From NCBI GenBank assembly GCA_947488845.1, contig CANLBM010000001.1:310001-374000 (forward strand): 64,000 nt of DNA. Direction: 5' to 3'. Shown here one piece after another: positions 18,323 through 27,099 of this stretch (position 1 is its first letter; each line of letters starts with the position of its first letter). The position numbers and the translations under genes are program-made. The notes beneath the pieces were generated by a model. It was not told where the DNA came from. It saw only the letters and a list, made by a program, of their open reading frames with translations, and ran no database searches. The stretch is from an uncultured Sphingomonadaceae bacterium (GTDB lineage Bacteria > Pseudomonadota > Alphaproteobacteria > Sphingomonadales > Sphingomonadaceae).

Positions 18323-18703
18323 ATGCACAAGGGTTCCTGTCTCTGCGGCGCCATACAGATCGAAGTCAGCGGCGACCTGCCCGAAGCCGACGCCTGCCAC
18401 TGCAGCCAGTGCCGCAAGCAGTCCGGCCATTACTGGGCCTCGATCGACGTGCCGACCAGCGCGGTGACAATCACCGGCGAGGACCATATCCGCTGGTACC
18501 GGTCCTCCGAAAAAGTCCGCCGCGGCTTCTGCGATACCTGCGGCGCCTTCCTGTTCTGGGACCCGATCCATCACGACAAGATCGCCATCGCCATGGGCTG
18601 TCTCGACCAGCCGACGGACACGAAAATCTGGAGCCATATCTTTGTCGGCGACAAGGGCGACTATTACGAGATCGAACCGGGCGTTTTGCAACGGGATCAA
18701 TAG
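18323..18703 (+). CDS. GFA family (Mss4-fold) zinc protein
   Basis: A 126-residue protein of the GFA/CENP-V family, related to glutathione-dependent formaldehyde-activating enzyme. Zinc ligands are seen in GSCLCGAIQIEV, CHCSQCRKQSG and FCDTCGAFLFW. The activity of most members is unproven, so formaldehyde metabolism should not be assumed. It has no clear operon partner. Confidence 0.88.
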   Translation: MHKGSCLCGAIQIEVSGDLPEADACHCSQCRKQSGHYWASIDVPTSAVTITGEDHIRWYRSSEKVRRGFCDTCGAFLFWDPIHHDKIAIAMGCLDQPTDTKIWSHIFVGDKGDYYEIEPGVLQRDQ

Positions 18704-18879
18704 CCTGTCGCCCGAGGACATATTTCTGAAATAATTGAGTCGCCGAACCTTCACACAATCCAAGCTCGCACGTCATTTATCCAGCCTATTGCCCCTGACC
18801 GAGGCGATGGGGATTAGCTGATTCTGCTCCGCATCGTTTGAACAAAAGTTTCAAATCCAAAGTCTGCGGAGACAAATCC

Positions 18880-20412
18880 ATGTTGAATAAGCAATTCCGT
18901 TCTGTTCTTTTTGCAAGCGCCGCCGCGCTTGCCGTAAGTGCCTGTGGCGCCGATGATGTCGCATCGCCGGGTGAAGGCAATCTGGTAATCCTGCCAACGC
19001 CGGCTCCAACTCCGGCACCGACCCCAACGCCCACCCCCACGCCGGTGGCCGGAACGCCAGCAACCGATTGTCCGACCGGTACAGCCAACGTCGGAACCAT
19101 CACCACCGGCAATGGCGAGCAGGCTCGCAACTGTCAGGTATCCGGCATCATCCAGGGCAATCTTGTTCTGCCCAAACGCGCCTCTACCGCAAATACGGTA
19201 TATTCACTGTCCGGCGGCGTTGAGGTCGGCGTTGACGGCGGCGCTCAGGGCATTCTGACGATCGAGCCCGGTGTAACCATCTTTGGCTCTTCCGGCGGTG
19301 ATTTCCTGCTCGTGAACCGCGGATCGCAGCTGTTCGCCGAAGGAACGGCATCTGCTCCGATCATCTTCACGTCTCGCCAGAATATATTGGGTACAGCCGG
19401 TGTCGACAGCATCGGTCAATGGGGCGGGATCGTTGTCCTTGGCCGTGCACCGATTTCCGATTGCGCAACCGGTGGTGCTTCCAACCCCGGCGGCGCGCGC
19501 GCCGATTGCGAAGCCATTGTAGAAGGGCCAGCCAATGCGGTTTACGGCGGTACTCTGCCAACCGACAGCAGCGGCCGGATGTCCTATATGCAGGTTCGCT
19601 ATCCCGGCTTTGAAGTTTCTCCGGGCAACGAACTGAACGGCATCACTTTGGCCGGCGTCGGCAGCGGAACCTTCTTCCAGAATATTCAGGTCCACAACAG
19701 TTCCGACGATGGCGTCGAATGGTTCGGTGGCCGGGTTAACGGCAAGAACCTCGCCTTTACCGGCATCGATGATGACTCGGTCGATTCAGACTCGGGCTTT
19801 CAGGGCGCCAACCAGTATGTGCTGGCGGTTCAGCGCGTCGGCGGCGGCGACCATGTCATGGAAGCCGATTCGAACGGCGACGAAGATGCCGAACCACGCC
19901 AGCGCCATCTGCTCGCGAACGTCACCTTTGTTTCGAGCGGTCAGGATCATGTGATCCTGCTTCGCGGCGGCGGTGACTACGAATTTTACAATAGCGTCTT
20001 CAACAGCGCGGCAGCGTGCATCGACATTGACAGCGCCACGACCATCCAGGCAGCGGGCGCCGCCGCGGACGAAAATGGTCCGCCGGTTTTCCAGTCACTG
20101 TTCATGAGCTGCGCGACGTCATTTGTTGACGACGGGAATATCACCGTGGCGCAGATCCAGACGATTTTCAATGCCGGTACCAACAACACGGCAAGCGGAA
20201 CGTCCACTCTGGCCAATGCATCGGGGGCCTTCCCGTTCATCAACGGTGCCAACGAAAATGCCGTAACGCCTTTCGCCGCTAGCGGAGCCAGCGCCTTCTT
20301 TGAAAATGCGGCTTACATTGGCGCAGTCAGGGATGCGAATGACACACGTTTCCAGGGCTGGACATGTGGTCTGTACGCCAATGACTGCATTGTCGCTCCG
20401 ACGATTGGCTAA
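18880..20412 (+). CDS. Tethered beta-helix-like lipoprotein partnered with a TonB receptor
   Basis: A 510-residue lipoprotein with lipobox VSAC (Cys22) and no Asp at +2, so outer-membrane sorting is expected. A Pro/Thr tract (TPAPTPAPTPTPTPTPVAG, about residues 39-58) follows and looks like a surface tether. The rest is rich in Gly, Asn, Val and short strands: YSLSGGVEVGVDGGAQGILTI, GSQLFAEGTASAPIIF, GQWGGIVVLGRAPI, which fits a right-handed parallel beta-helix. Cys pairs occur at several points. The ATG at 18880 has GCGGAGA upstream. A terminator-like hairpin and then a TonB receptor follow in the same direction. I know of similar lipoprotein/receptor pairs but not of a defined function. Confidence 0.8.
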   Translation: MLNKQFRSVLFASAAALAVSACGADDVASPGEGNLVILPTPAPTPAPTPTPTPTPVAGTPATDCPTGTANVGTITTGNGEQARNCQVSGIIQGNLVLPKRASTANTVYSLSGGVEVGVDGGAQGILTIEPGVTIFGSSGGDFLLVNRGSQLFAEGTASAPIIFTSRQNILGTAGVDSIGQWGGIVVLGRAPISDCATGGASNPGGARADCEAIVEGPANAVYGGTLPTDSSGRMSYMQVRYPGFEVSPGNELNGITLAGVGSGTFFQNIQVHNSSDDGVEWFGGRVNGKNLAFTGIDDDSVDSDSGFQGANQYVLAVQRVGGGDHVMEADSNGDEDAEPRQRHLLANVTFVSSGQDHVILLRGGGDYEFYNSVFNSAAACIDIDSATTIQAAGAAADENGPPVFQSLFMSCATSFVDDGNITVAQIQTIFNAGTNNTASGTSTLANASGAFPFINGANENAVTPFAASGASAFFENAAYIGAVRDANDTRFQGWTCGLYANDCIVAPTIG

Positions 20413-20428
20413 ATTCAAACTTCTACAG

Positions 20429-20465
20429 GGGATGACGGCTCATTCGGGTCGTCATCCCGTTTTTT
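20429..20465 (+). terminator. Hairpin between lipoprotein and TonB receptor genes
   Basis: GGGATGACG / CGTCATCCC with a 12-base loop and then GTTTTTT. It lies only about 20 bp before the receptor start, so it probably acts as a partial terminator that leaves the lipoprotein message more abundant than the receptor message. Confidence 0.8.
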
Positions 20466-20488
20466 ATTTATGACGAGGACCTAATCCG

Positions 20489-23176
20489 ATGAAAATGCGC
20501 GCATCGCTTACCGCCAGCTTGATGTTGGGAACAATATTGGCCTCTTCTGCGGCCTATGCCCAGACTGTCAACGAGACAGAGAATCTGGATGTCGAACAGC
20601 CAGGCCAGGAGGAAGTCGATATCTCGGCACCCGGCAGCAGCGGTAATATGATCGTCGTGCGCGGCCAGTTCATACCCGATCCCGTCCGCGCCACGGCAGA
20701 GGTCGTATCGGTTCTCGGTGAAGCCGAAATCGCCCGCACCGCCGACGGCGATATCGCCGGATCATTGCAGCGGGTCACCGGCCTGAGCGTCGTCGGAGGG
20801 CGGTTTGTCTTCGTCCGCGGCCTCGGCGAGCGCTATTCGCTGGCGCTGCTCAATGGCCTTCCCCTCCCCTCGCCGGAACCGCTGCGGCGCGTTGTCCCGC
20901 TCGATCTCTTCCCGACCAGTGTCATCGCATCCACCGTCGTCCAGAAAAGCTATTCGGCCAACTACCCCGGTGAATTTGGCGGCGGTGTTATCAACCTCAC
21001 CACCAAGGCCACGCCCGACGAGCCGTTTCTGAAATTCAGCACCAGTCTGAGCGGCGATAGCGAAACCACGGGCAAGCTCGGCTATACTTATGATGGATCG
21101 GATACCGATATCATCGGCTATGACGACGGCTTGCGTGATATTCCCGCCGGCCTTGCCCAGGCCATTGCCAAAAATATTCCGATCTCGGTCGGCACCGAAT
21201 TTTCCAGTGAAGATCTGCAGAATTTTGGGGCCAGCCTGAACAATGCAGAAACCAATCTTATTCAGCGCAACTCTGATATCCCCGCCAATTTCTCTGCGGA
21301 ATTAACCGGCGGCACATCCTTCTATGTCGGCGACGCCACTATCGGCGTTGTAGCGACAGCGGGCTATGAAAATAGCTGGCGGACGCGCGGCGGCGTCCAG
21401 CAGACATCCCAGGGCATTGTCATGATTGACGGCAATCCCGGACTGCGTCCGGATCAGAATTTCAATTTTGTCACCACCGAAAACCGTATTGTCGTCAACG
21501 GTCTGCTCGGGCTGTCAGCTGAAATTGGCGAGCATAAATTGCGCTTCACCAATCTCTATATCCACGACACGTCGAAAGAAGCTTCGATCAAGGCCGGTAT
21601 CGATGCGATCAATGTGGATGAAGAAACATTGCTGAATCAGGGCCGCACCAGCTGGTTCGAGCGACAGCTGTTCACATCGCAATTTGTCGGCGAATTCCAA
21701 TTTGGCGATTTCTCTCTCGACCTGCGAGGCGCCTATGCCAACTCCAAGCGCGACGCCCCCTATCAGCGGTCGTACAGCTATGCCTATGACGATCTGATCG
21801 CCAATGACTTTGTCAACGACCTGACCTCTCCCGGCGAATCAGCGCGGGTCCAGTTCAGCAATCTGAACGATGATGTTTATGGCGGCGGCATCGATTTCGG
21901 ATATGAAGCCGATATCGGCATTCCGGTCACTCTGTCGACCGGCTACGCTTATTATCTCAACGATCGCCAGGCAGAGCGCCGTGACTTCCGCTTCGTGCCC
22001 GTCAATGGCTTGCCCAATCCGATCGATCAGGAACGGATCGATTTCCTGTTGTCCGATTATAATTTGCTGACCCACCAAATCGAACTGCGCGAAGTGGCGG
22101 CCCAGTCGTCGGTACCCGCCTATGACGCAAAGCTGGAAATCCATGCGGGCTACGGACAGGTGGATGCCGAACTGGCTGACGGTCTGCGCCTCAATCTCGG
22201 CGTCCGCTACGAGGATGCGGATCAGAGCGTGACCCCGATTTTGCTGACCGGTGTTGGCGGGATTGCCGTCGCGTCGGGCATAAGCAACGATTACTGGCTA
22301 CCGGCCGGAACGCTGACGTGGAATTTTGCCGATGACATGCAGTTGCGTTTTGCCGCATCCAAAACCATCGCCCGCCCGCAATTTCGCGAACTGGCACCGC
22401 AACAGTTTCTCGATCTCGACACCGACCGTACCTTTATCGGCAACCCGCTGCTGACCGACAGCGAACTGGTCAATATCGAGGGCCGGTTTGAATATTATCT
22501 GGGCGTGGCCGAGCGCATCACTGTGGCCGGCTTCTACAAGGATATTGAAAATCCAATCGAGAATGTCGCCTTCGTACAGGGCGGCGGAACGCTGTTTACC
22601 GGCTTTTCCAACGCACCGTCAGCAACCTTGGTCGGCGCGGAACTGGAGCTGGTCAAATATTTCCCGCTTCAGGATCTGGGCAGCAGCTTTTTTGAAGACC
22701 GCCGCCTGCTGCTCGCGGCAAATTACACTTACACCAAATCCGAAATCAAGGTCGGCGCGGACGATGTGGCAATCAGTCCGGTCACTTTGCTGCCAACCGC
22801 GGCCTCCAATCTGTTCGATGACGGCGATCGTCTGACCGGACAGTCCACCCATGTCGCCAACCTGCAATTCGGTATGGAACGGGAAGAGGGCGCACTGTCC
22901 CAGCAGACGGTTCTGTTGACCTATAACAGCCCGCGCGTGACCGCTCGCGGACCGCAGGACCAGCCTGACCTGGTTGAAAAAACCGGCTGGCGGCTGGATC
23001 TGGTGCTGCGCGAGGAAATGAATATTGCCGGTCAGGACTTTGAACTGAAATTCGAAGCGCGGAATCTCCTGGGTACGGATTATACCGAATCCCAGACATT
23101 GGGCGATACGCAAATCCTGAACAATGCCTATGCCGTGGGAACCCGTTTCTCGATGAGTATCGGCCTGAACTTCTAG
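20489..23176 (+). CDS. TonB-dependent outer-membrane receptor (beta-helix-lipoprotein partner)
   Basis: An 895-residue outer-membrane barrel. A signal peptide ends near residue 24 (SSAAYAQ). The plug has GSLQRVTGLSVVGGRFVF, VRGLGERYSLALLNGLPLPS, RVVPLDLFPTSVIASTVV and YPGEFGGGVINL, a subtype with the FVRGLGERY motif also found outside alphaproteobacteria. The barrel ends in a C-terminal Phe (SIGLNF), needed for BAM assembly. The substrate is unknown. It lies between the tethered lipoprotein and a lone secretion ATPase, an arrangement suggesting receptor-lipoprotein cooperation rather than simple siderophore uptake. Confidence 0.92.
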   Translation: MKMRASLTASLMLGTILASSAAYAQTVNETENLDVEQPGQEEVDISAPGSSGNMIVVRGQFIPDPVRATAEVVSVLGEAEIARTADGDIAGSLQRVTGLSVVGGRFVFVRGLGERYSLALLNGLPLPSPEPLRRVVPLDLFPTSVIASTVVQKSYSANYPGEFGGGVINLTTKATPDEPFLKFSTSLSGDSETTGKLGYTYDGSDTDIIGYDDGLRDIPAGLAQAIAKNIPISVGTEFSSEDLQNFGASLNNAETNLIQRNSDIPANFSAELTGGTSFYVGDATIGVVATAGYENSWRTRGGVQQTSQGIVMIDGNPGLRPDQNFNFVTTENRIVVNGLLGLSAEIGEHKLRFTNLYIHDTSKEASIKAGIDAINVDEETLLNQGRTSWFERQLFTSQFVGEFQFGDFSLDLRGAYANSKRDAPYQRSYSYAYDDLIANDFVNDLTSPGESARVQFSNLNDDVYGGGIDFGYEADIGIPVTLSTGYAYYLNDRQAERRDFRFVPVNGLPNPIDQERIDFLLSDYNLLTHQIELREVAAQSSVPAYDAKLEIHAGYGQVDAELADGLRLNLGVRYEDADQSVTPILLTGVGGIAVASGISNDYWLPAGTLTWNFADDMQLRFAASKTIARPQFRELAPQQFLDLDTDRTFIGNPLLTDSELVNIEGRFEYYLGVAERITVAGFYKDIENPIENVAFVQGGGTLFTGFSNAPSATLVGAELELVKYFPLQDLGSSFFEDRRLLLAANYTYTKSEIKVGADDVAISPVTLLPTAASNLFDDGDRLTGQSTHVANLQFGMEREEGALSQQTVLLTYNSPRVTARGPQDQPDLVEKTGWRLDLVLREEMNIAGQDFELKFEARNLLGTDYTESQTLGDTQILNNAYAVGTRFSMSIGLNF

Positions 23177-23292
23177 GCGCGGCCATCATCCGTCAGGAAT
23201 ATGTCATCATTGTAATCTTTGTGTCACGCAGGAGTCCCTTACCCTTCACGAAGCCATCGTAACCATAACATCCAGAATGCTTTGGGCATGAT

Positions 23293-24867
23293 TTGTGGAC
23301 GGGACAGGGAATGAAATTCACAGGGGAAAAAGAGCGCGGCGCGATTTACGACCCAGATGCGTCCGCTCGACCGAACACGGATGATTTCTCGCGAACGGGG
23401 CCGGAAGCAACGCTTCCGGTTACCGACATTTCCTATGATTTCGCCTGCAGCCGCGGCATCTTGTTGAAAGAGGTGCTCGGCGAACGGCTGATTGTCGCAT
23501 TGCACGAGGATGCCGATCCGGCGTCTCTTCTGGCGGTAAGCCGCCACTTGACCTTGCCGCTTGATGTTGAACTGGTGGACGGATCCGCTTTTGAAAAGCT
23601 GCTGTCGGACCATTATGCCCAGGACGCGCGTTTATCGGAATTCCCGGATAATTATGATGACGCGATCATCAATGACATCGTGATCCGGACTTCCGGTGCC
23701 GAAAACCTGCCCGAAACCCGAACGCATCGATCCGGCATCCGGCTGATTTACAGCATCATTGCCGAAGCCTCCCGTCAGGGTGCTTCCGATATTCACATCA
23801 AGCTGTTTGAAACCGAGTTGCTTGTCAGAATGCGCGTCGACGGACGACTGCTCGAAAAGCTTAAGATGCCAGCACATTTTGCCGCCGATATCGTGCCGCA
23901 GATCAAGCAGATGGCAGGATTGGACATGGCCGAACAGCGAATCCCGCAGGATGGCCGTATCAGCCTCACCCTCGACGGAAAGGCGCTCGACGTGCAGGTA
24001 TCGACCCTGCCCAATGCCGCGAGCGAATATATCATCCTGACTATCGTCGATGAGGAAGCTTCAAAAATAGCGCTCGACCTGCCCGGTCTGTCCGGCGAAA
24101 GCCTCGCGATCTTGACCGACGCGCTATCGGCCCCCGACGGTATCATATTGGTCGCCGGCCTTGCCGGCTCGGGCAAGACAACAACCTTGTACGCCAGCAT
24201 CAGGCAGCTCAACGATGGCCGGCATAATATTCTCACCGTCGAGAATCCGATCGAATATGCCATTGAGACGATCAGCCAGACCCAGGTCGATGCCGGGCCG
24301 GAACCTGCATATGCGCAAGGGTTGCAGGCCGTGCTGCGGCAGGACCCCGATGTCATCATGGTGGGAGAAATCCGTGACAGGGAAACGCTCGATATCGTGG
24401 TGCAATCCGCGCAAAACGGCCAACTCATATTGTCCACGGTGGACAGCAGTGACGCGGTCGGCGCGATCAGCAAATTGCTCGGGATGAAGGGCAATCCGTT
24501 CAAACTCGCCTCCACTCTCCGCGCCGTCGTCGCCCAGCGTCTGGTCCGCAGGCTTTGCGAATATTGCCGCCAGCCAATCCAGGCCGACGGCTCGCTGGCC
24601 TCGCTATTGGGATTTGATCGCGGGACCGTCGTGTTCCGGGCAACCGGTTGCGCGAAATGCGCCCATTCCGGCTTTCAGGGCCATATCGGCGTGTTCGAGG
24701 CGATCCGCATCGATGATACCATCCGCAAGCTTATCAATGACGGCGGCGACGAAGGCCGCATTGCCGCACACGCCTTCCTGCAAAACAGGTCGCTCGCATC
24801 ATCCGCCCGCCTGATGGTGCGCGAAGGCATCACCACGGCAGAAGAAGGCATCAGAATTTCACGATAG
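23293..24867 (+). CDS. Solitary GspE/PilB-type secretion ATPase
   Basis: A 524-residue hexameric ATPase of the type II secretion/type IV pilus family. Walker A is GLAGSGKTTT (about residue 289), the Asp box is TVENPIEYAIE, Walker B is DVIMVGEIRDRET (about 352), and a zinc tetracysteine is formed by CEYC and CAKC (about 421 and 454). The His box is altered: the usual TGHLVLSTLHTNDA reads NGQLILSTVDSSDA, so two conserved His are lost. The N-terminal domain is divergent. No gspF, secretin or pseudopilin gene is nearby. It lies 116 bp after the TonB receptor, same strand. Confidence 0.9.
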   Translation: MWTGQGMKFTGEKERGAIYDPDASARPNTDDFSRTGPEATLPVTDISYDFACSRGILLKEVLGERLIVALHEDADPASLLAVSRHLTLPLDVELVDGSAFEKLLSDHYAQDARLSEFPDNYDDAIINDIVIRTSGAENLPETRTHRSGIRLIYSIIAEASRQGASDIHIKLFETELLVRMRVDGRLLEKLKMPAHFAADIVPQIKQMAGLDMAEQRIPQDGRISLTLDGKALDVQVSTLPNAASEYIILTIVDEEASKIALDLPGLSGESLAILTDALSAPDGIILVAGLAGSGKTTTLYASIRQLNDGRHNILTVENPIEYAIETISQTQVDAGPEPAYAQGLQAVLRQDPDVIMVGEIRDRETLDIVVQSAQNGQLILSTVDSSDAVGAISKLLGMKGNPFKLASTLRAVVAQRLVRRLCEYCRQPIQADGSLASLLGFDRGTVVFRATGCAKCAHSGFQGHIGVFEAIRIDDTIRKLINDGGDEGRIAAHAFLQNRSLASSARLMVREGITTAEEGIRISR

Positions 24868-24970
24868 GACCACATGCGCGAAGGCGGCTGCCAAGCGCGT
24901 TCAACGTCAGCGTTCACTACAGGCACTGACAGAGTGGTCGAACATGGTGGCGCGCCGACAAAATTATAGT

Positions 24971-26989
24971 TTAGTCTTTATACCCGAATTTTTCGATCCA
25001 CGGCGTGAGTATGGGGACTACAGGATCCACATGATCACGATATTTTTCCCATCGGCCGCTGGCACGTTGGTAGATGGGTTCTGTCACTTGCGAATAGCTG
25101 GCTGTGGTTATCAAGCCCCGAGACTTGGCGGTGCGGCTGTGGTCAAGCACTTTGTCGTCCCATTGCAATCCTAGGAAATCGAACAGGGGTCGAACCTCGG
25201 CGGCGACGTCCTCCACGAGCCGTTCATAGACAATCTGATGGACATTCGCGGGGAACAAGGCGAGCGAGGCCTGCCAGTGCCGGAAGCACAGATCGTATAG
25301 GTCCGCGGCATCTTCCAGCCGGAGAAAATTGGCCATGGCTGAATTGAGGCGAAAATTGGCCATGAAGCAGCTGAGCACCACGTCGCAGGGGTGGCGCAAC
25401 GCCAGGATGATCTTTGCCTTCGGAAACAGGCGCTGGATCAGCGGAAGCCGATAGAGAAACAGCGGTGACTTGTCGACCAGCAACTGGCCCGGAGCGAGCG
25501 GCTGGATTTTTCGGACCTCCGTGAAATATTGGTCGCGTGCCTTCGCAATCGCCTCGCTATCCATTTCGGGCAAGGCTGCAAGCCCGCCGAGCGCTGTCTC
25601 GACATGATTTAGCGGCGGCTGTTCTTCCATCACCACAGTATCGGAATGGCCCATGAGGATCGTGTCGAGCAAGGTTGTTCCTGATCGCGGGAAACCGATC
25701 AGGAAAACCGGATCAGGCCGGTCGTCGGTGATCTCGGCCTTGCACCAGGAATCGCGCCACTCCGGCGTGATCGCGGCAATCTCCTGCGCCAGCTGTTCTC
25801 GCAAATCCCTGGCGCGATCGAGCGGGTCGGTCGGATTGTCTTCATAAGCCAGCCTATTGGCCTGGGTATATACGGCGAAGGCCTCGTCGGTCCGGCCGAG
25901 CCGGTCGAGCAGAGTGGCCCGCGCATGGGTGGTCCGGATTGGTTCTACATCGGCGGGGACCGAATCAAGCTTGGCGAGCGCTTCCTCGAACTTCTGGGCC
26001 CGGCGCAACTGAAGCGCTTCGACATAGGATAACGGTTCTGGCGCAATTCCGTTTTTGCGCGCCAGCTCGACAAGTGGCGCAAACTCTTCTTCGCGATTGG
26101 TATGTTCATATTGAATGGCGAGGCCGAGATAGGCGTCCAGCTCTTTCGGATCGAGTTCGATGCTACGCAAATAGGCGCGCTCGGCATCCTCTGTCCGCCG
26201 CAGCACTCCATATTCAATGGCGAGTTTCAGCTGATAGTCAGCAGAGGCCGGATCGCGGTCAGCCGCCTTGATCAACGCCGCGAGAGCCTCTTCCTGCTTC
26301 AGCTGCGTCTTGTAGAGCAGGTAGAGTTGATAGGGCAGGCGGGCGTCGTCGGAAAATTCGTCTATCGCCTTACGAAGCTCCGCTTCCGCTTCATCGACCC
26401 TGTCGACAGCGAGCAAGGCGTCAGCCAGATTGAGCCGGGCTGGCGCGGCACGCGGATCAAGGTCGATCGCATGCCTCAATGCTTCGACCGCACCCTCGTG
26501 GTCATCGGCCCCCGCACGAGCATTTCCGAGATTGTTCCAGCACTCGAAATCATCCGGAAAGCCGGCCAGAACCAGCTCATATGCTGTGATCGCCTCGGCG
26601 AACTGCTCGAGCTGCTGGGCCAGAAATGCCCGATAGCGTGCCACTCGCAGGCTTTTGTCCAATTCCGCTAATTCTGCGGATGCAACAGCCAGCGCTTCGG
26701 CCTCTTTGCCTTGATCCATCAACACCGAGATAAGGTTGCAGGCGATGGTTATATCTTGCGGCCTGAGTTCATGTGCGTGCGCTAGATGCCCTGCAGCGGC
26801 CGGCAGATCTTGCAACTGCGCGCAGACCATGCCCAGAAAGGCATATATCTGCACCATGTCGGTGCCGCCTGCCTCCAGGCCTCCCTCGGCGATCGCCCGG
26901 GCTTTCGACAGATCGCCATGCTGAGCGGCCAGTATCGCCTGATCGAGGGTCGAACCTTGGTCGTGATTAGGGGAGGTTTCGCCAACCAT
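24971..26989 (-). CDS. TPR-repeat sulfotransferase
   Basis: A roughly 672-residue two-part protein. The N-terminal two thirds are tetratricopeptide repeats, seen as recurrent motifs such as WNNLGNARAGADDHEGAVEAL and AYLGLAIQYE. The C-terminal part is a PAPS-dependent sulfotransferase: the 5'-phosphosulfate loop is FLIGFPRSGTTLLDT (about residue 430) and the 3'-phosphate region is ILALRHPCDVVLSCFM. No signal peptide is clear. The start is uncertain: ATG at 26989 has GGA at seven bases; 27007 and 27079 are possible, but 27079 lies within the receptor terminator. It follows a TonB receptor on the same strand, a pairing common in sphingomonads and not explained. Confidence 0.9.
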   Translation of the reverse strand: MVGETSPNHDQGSTLDQAILAAQHGDLSKARAIAEGGLEAGGTDMVQIYAFLGMVCAQLQDLPAAAGHLAHAHELRPQDITIACNLISVLMDQGKEAEALAVASAELAELDKSLRVARYRAFLAQQLEQFAEAITAYELVLAGFPDDFECWNNLGNARAGADDHEGAVEALRHAIDLDPRAAPARLNLADALLAVDRVDEAEAELRKAIDEFSDDARLPYQLYLLYKTQLKQEEALAALIKAADRDPASADYQLKLAIEYGVLRRTEDAERAYLRSIELDPKELDAYLGLAIQYEHTNREEEFAPLVELARKNGIAPEPLSYVEALQLRRAQKFEEALAKLDSVPADVEPIRTTHARATLLDRLGRTDEAFAVYTQANRLAYEDNPTDPLDRARDLREQLAQEIAAITPEWRDSWCKAEITDDRPDPVFLIGFPRSGTTLLDTILMGHSDTVVMEEQPPLNHVETALGGLAALPEMDSEAIAKARDQYFTEVRKIQPLAPGQLLVDKSPLFLYRLPLIQRLFPKAKIILALRHPCDVVLSCFMANFRLNSAMANFLRLEDAADLYDLCFRHWQASLALFPANVHQIVYERLVEDVAAEVRPLFDFLGLQWDDKVLDHSRTAKSRGLITTASYSQVTEPIYQRASGRWEKYRDHVDPVVPILTPWIEKFGYKD

Positions 26990-27039
26990 CTGCTGTTCCG
27001 ATCTCATTGCTGGTTGGAGCACTATAGATGTGCCGGCCC

Positions 27040-27078
27040 CAAAAAGAAAATGGAGGACTCCCGTGAGGGAGCCCTCCA
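27040..27078 (-). terminator. Terminator after the second TonB receptor
   Basis: On the minus strand, GGAGGGCTCCC and GGGAGTCCTCC pair around a TCAC loop with one mismatch, followed by ATTTTCTTTTT. It limits read-through from the receptor into the sulfotransferase gene, so co-expression may be partial. Confidence 0.82.
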
Positions 27079-27099
27079 ATATGATAGATCAGCTCGGCC

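Noticed and set aside
27079-27079. Upstream start for the TPR-sulfotransferase
   Set aside because: This ATG lies within the terminator hairpin of the preceding receptor gene and adds no family-like sequence.
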